DNA from: an uncultured Collinsella sp. | Lineage (GTDB): Bacteria > Actinomycetota > Coriobacteriia > Coriobacteriales > Coriobacteriaceae | Length of the DNA: 53,019 nucleotides | Direction: 5' to 3' | Assembly: GCA_958348565.1 (NCBI GenBank) | Contig: CATVZP010000004.1 | Location: 1 to 53,019, forward strand | Shown here: positions 51,583 through 53,019 of the stretch, piece by piece | How the letters are laid out: every line of letters starts with the position of its first letter | Numbering within the stretch: position 1 is the stretch's first letter | Notes under the pieces: generated by a model | The model's database searches: none | Told to the model about the DNA's origin: nothing | Seen by the model: only the letters and a program-made list of their open reading frames with translations | Program-made: the position numbers and the translations under genes

Positions 51583-51617
51583 AGTATAGAGCTCTAAACC
51601 ATTTAAGAAAGCGCTCT
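51583..51617 (-). promoter_or_regulatory. Promoter of the ROK kinase with possible LacI/CcpA-type operator
   Basis: Minus-strand -10 TATACT (51583-51588). AGAAAGCGCTCT at 51606-51617 resembles the GAAAGCGCTTTC core of LacI-family operators, placed near the -35. This would fit sugar control, but is one imperfect match. Confidence 0.3.
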
Positions 51618-51618
51618 A

Positions 51619-51660
51619 AAAAGAAGCCCTGCAACGCGGCGGGCGGTGCGGGGCTTCTTT
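51619..51660 (-). terminator. Terminator of the aminotransferase gene
   Basis: AAGAAGCCCTGC and GTGCGGGGCTTCTT form the stem; AAAAAG on the plus strand gives a U-run for minus-strand RNA. Confidence 0.8.
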
Positions 51661-51685
51661 GGTTGCTTTGGTTGCCGGGCCGTCC

Positions 51686-52867
51686 TTACCCGCGCGGCTT
51701 GATTTTATCACGTAGCGACTTGAGGTTCTCCAGCGCCGCGTTAAGCGTCTCGTCTCGCTTGGCGAAGTGGAAACGAATCAGATGGTTGACGGGCTCGCGG
51801 AAGAAGCTTGAGCCGGGAACGGCACCCACGCCCACCTTAGACGCGAGGTCCTCGCAGAAGTCGAGATCGCTGTCATAGCCAAACTCAGAGATATCCATCA
51901 TCACGTAGTAGGCGCCCTGCGGCACGTTATGCTCAAGACCGATGCTATCGAGGCCCTGACAGAACAGGTCGCGCTTGGCGGTATAGAGGTCGAGGACTTC
52001 ATCGTAATAGCTGTCGTCGAAGTTGAGTGCGGTGACGACGGCTTCCTGCAGGGGAGCGGCGGCGCCCACCGTGAGGAAGTCGTGGACCTTCTTGATGCGC
52101 TCGGTAATCTCGGCCGGGGCAATGGTGTAGCCCAAGCGCCAGCCGGTGATGGAGTAGGTCTTGGACAGCGAGCTGCAGCTGATGGTGCGCTCGAACATGC
52201 CGGGCAGCGTGGCCATATAGACATGCTCGTGGGGCGCGTAGACGATGTGCTCGTAGACCTCGTCGGTGATGCAGTAGGCATCGTACTTTTTGCACAGGTC
52301 GGCAATAAAAGTGAGCTCCTCGCGCGTAAAGACCTTGCCGCAGGGATTGGAAGGGTTACACAGGACGATTGCCTTGGGCTCGTTGTCGCTGAAGGCCGCC
52401 TCGAGGACCTCGCGATCGAAGTCGAACGTGGGCGGGTTGAGCGGCACATAGATGGGCTCTGCGCCCGAGAGAATCGTGTCGGCGCCGTAGTTCTCGTAGA
52501 ACGGCGAGAAGATGACGACCTTGTCTCCGGGGTTCGTAACCGTCATCATGGCGGCCATCATGGCCTCGGTGGAGCCGCAGGTGACTACGATGTTCTCGTT
52601 GGGGTTGATTGGCATGCCCATAAAGTGCTCCTGCTTGGCCGCGAGTGCCTCGCGCATGGCCTGGGAGCCCCAAGTGATGGAGTACTGGTGATAGAGCGGC
52701 TTGGGGTCGGTCGCGATGGTGCTGAGGCTCTCGAGCAGCTGTGCCGGAGGATCGAAGTCAGGGAAGCCCTGCGAGAGGTTGACGGCACCGTACTTATTGG
52801 AGATGCGCGTCATGCGGCGGATGACCGAATCGGTAAATGTCGCCGTACGGTTGGAGAGTTCTTTCAT
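51686..52867 (-). CDS. PLP-dependent aminotransferase, class I/II
   Basis: A 393-residue cytosolic enzyme of fold type I. NKYGAVNLSQGFPDFDPP, NENIVVTCGSTEAMMAA, LCNPSNPCGKVFTREEL, CITDEVYEHIVY and SSLSKTYSITGWRLGYTIAP (Lys binds PLP) are in the expected order, and HLIRFHFAK carries the carboxylate-binding Arg. The QGFPDF and CGKVF segments resemble the kynurenine/methionine aminotransferase (YbdL-like) and aspartate aminotransferase groups; the amino donor is not decidable. ATG at 52867 follows AAAGGA. The 152 bases after it up to the window end hold its promoter region and no gene. Confidence 0.9.
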   Translation of the reverse strand: MKELSNRTATFTDSVIRRMTRISNKYGAVNLSQGFPDFDPPAQLLESLSTIATDPKPLYHQYSITWGSQAMREALAAKQEHFMGMPINPNENIVVTCGSTEAMMAAMMTVTNPGDKVVIFSPFYENYGADTILSGAEPIYVPLNPPTFDFDREVLEAAFSDNEPKAIVLCNPSNPCGKVFTREELTFIADLCKKYDAYCITDEVYEHIVYAPHEHVYMATLPGMFERTISCSSLSKTYSITGWRLGYTIAPAEITERIKKVHDFLTVGAAAPLQEAVVTALNFDDSYYDEVLDLYTAKRDLFCQGLDSIGLEHNVPQGAYYVMMDISEFGYDSDLDFCEDLASKVGVGAVPGSSFFREPVNHLIRFHFAKRDETLNAALENLKSLRDKIKPRG

Positions 52868-53019
52868 GCTTGTCCTTTCGAGCATTTGCAGTGGGGCAAG
52901 TTTACTCCTATGAAACCGGTGGGAATTGCTCGAAACGCGCTCGAAAAACTCTTTTCAAAATTCTTGAAAATTGGGGCTTGCATCGCGTGGCGTTCCTTGC
53001 AATAATAGTCGAGCGCGAA

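Overview
The window looks like a gut Coriobacteriia chromosome, most likely Collinsella or a close relative. This is inferred from about 60% GC backbone genes, an ATP-type PEP carboxykinase, a Rho factor with a very long disordered N-terminal extension, and several families of short palindromic repeats of a kind I associate with that group. No 16S or other decisive marker is present, so the assignment is an inference.

Bases 1 to about 18,700 hold the downstream part of a BREX type 1 phage-defence operon: brxC (5' end outside the window), pglX, pglZ, brxL, then two unrecognised genes (454 and 63 residues). brxA and brxB would lie upstream. The striking feature is that pglX is in two pieces. 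An 840-residue ORF (2982-5504) carries the methyltransferase and target-recognition part and stops right after the family's TSWDFKRHPLV-like segment. A 322-residue ORF (10983-11951) carries the missing C-terminus. Together they make about 1,160 residues, close to a full PglX. Between them sits 5.5 kb of lower-GC DNA: a HExxH metallopeptidase-like gene overlapping a small membrane-protein gene, a coiled-coil gene broken at a short TG repeat, and a RloA/RloB (AAA ATPase plus Toprim-like) pair on the opposite strand with its own promoter and terminator. A near-identical ~36-bp sequence with an internal palindrome lies on both sides of the coiled-coil/RloAB part. It reads as a defence island nested inside a BREX gene.

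Bases 18,700-33,100 are chromosomal backbone: a cation/proton antiporter, a metallophosphoesterase, a polysaccharide flippase-like protein, L-lactate permease, PEP carboxykinase (pckA), a B3/B4 tRNA-editing-type protein behind a leader with a terminator hairpin, a MarR regulator, a DegV protein, an alkyltransferase-like protein, trpS and a WecA/TagO-type phosphotransferase. A ~250-bp structured repeat occurs twice, flanking the antiporter and phosphoesterase.

Bases 33,100-53,019 hold a candidate small RNA, a PflA-like radical SAM protein, tRNA-Ala(CGC), pncB, proB, a prolyl-aminopeptidase-like hydrolase, proA, an HD-domain protein, a CarD-family regulator, argS, rho, an Ala/Pro-rich membrane protein, a VanZ-family protein, a ROK fructokinase-like sugar kinase and a PLP aminotransferase. 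Many intergenic regions carry terminator-like palindromes of a few recurring families, often with a GGGGACA or GGGGACG core.
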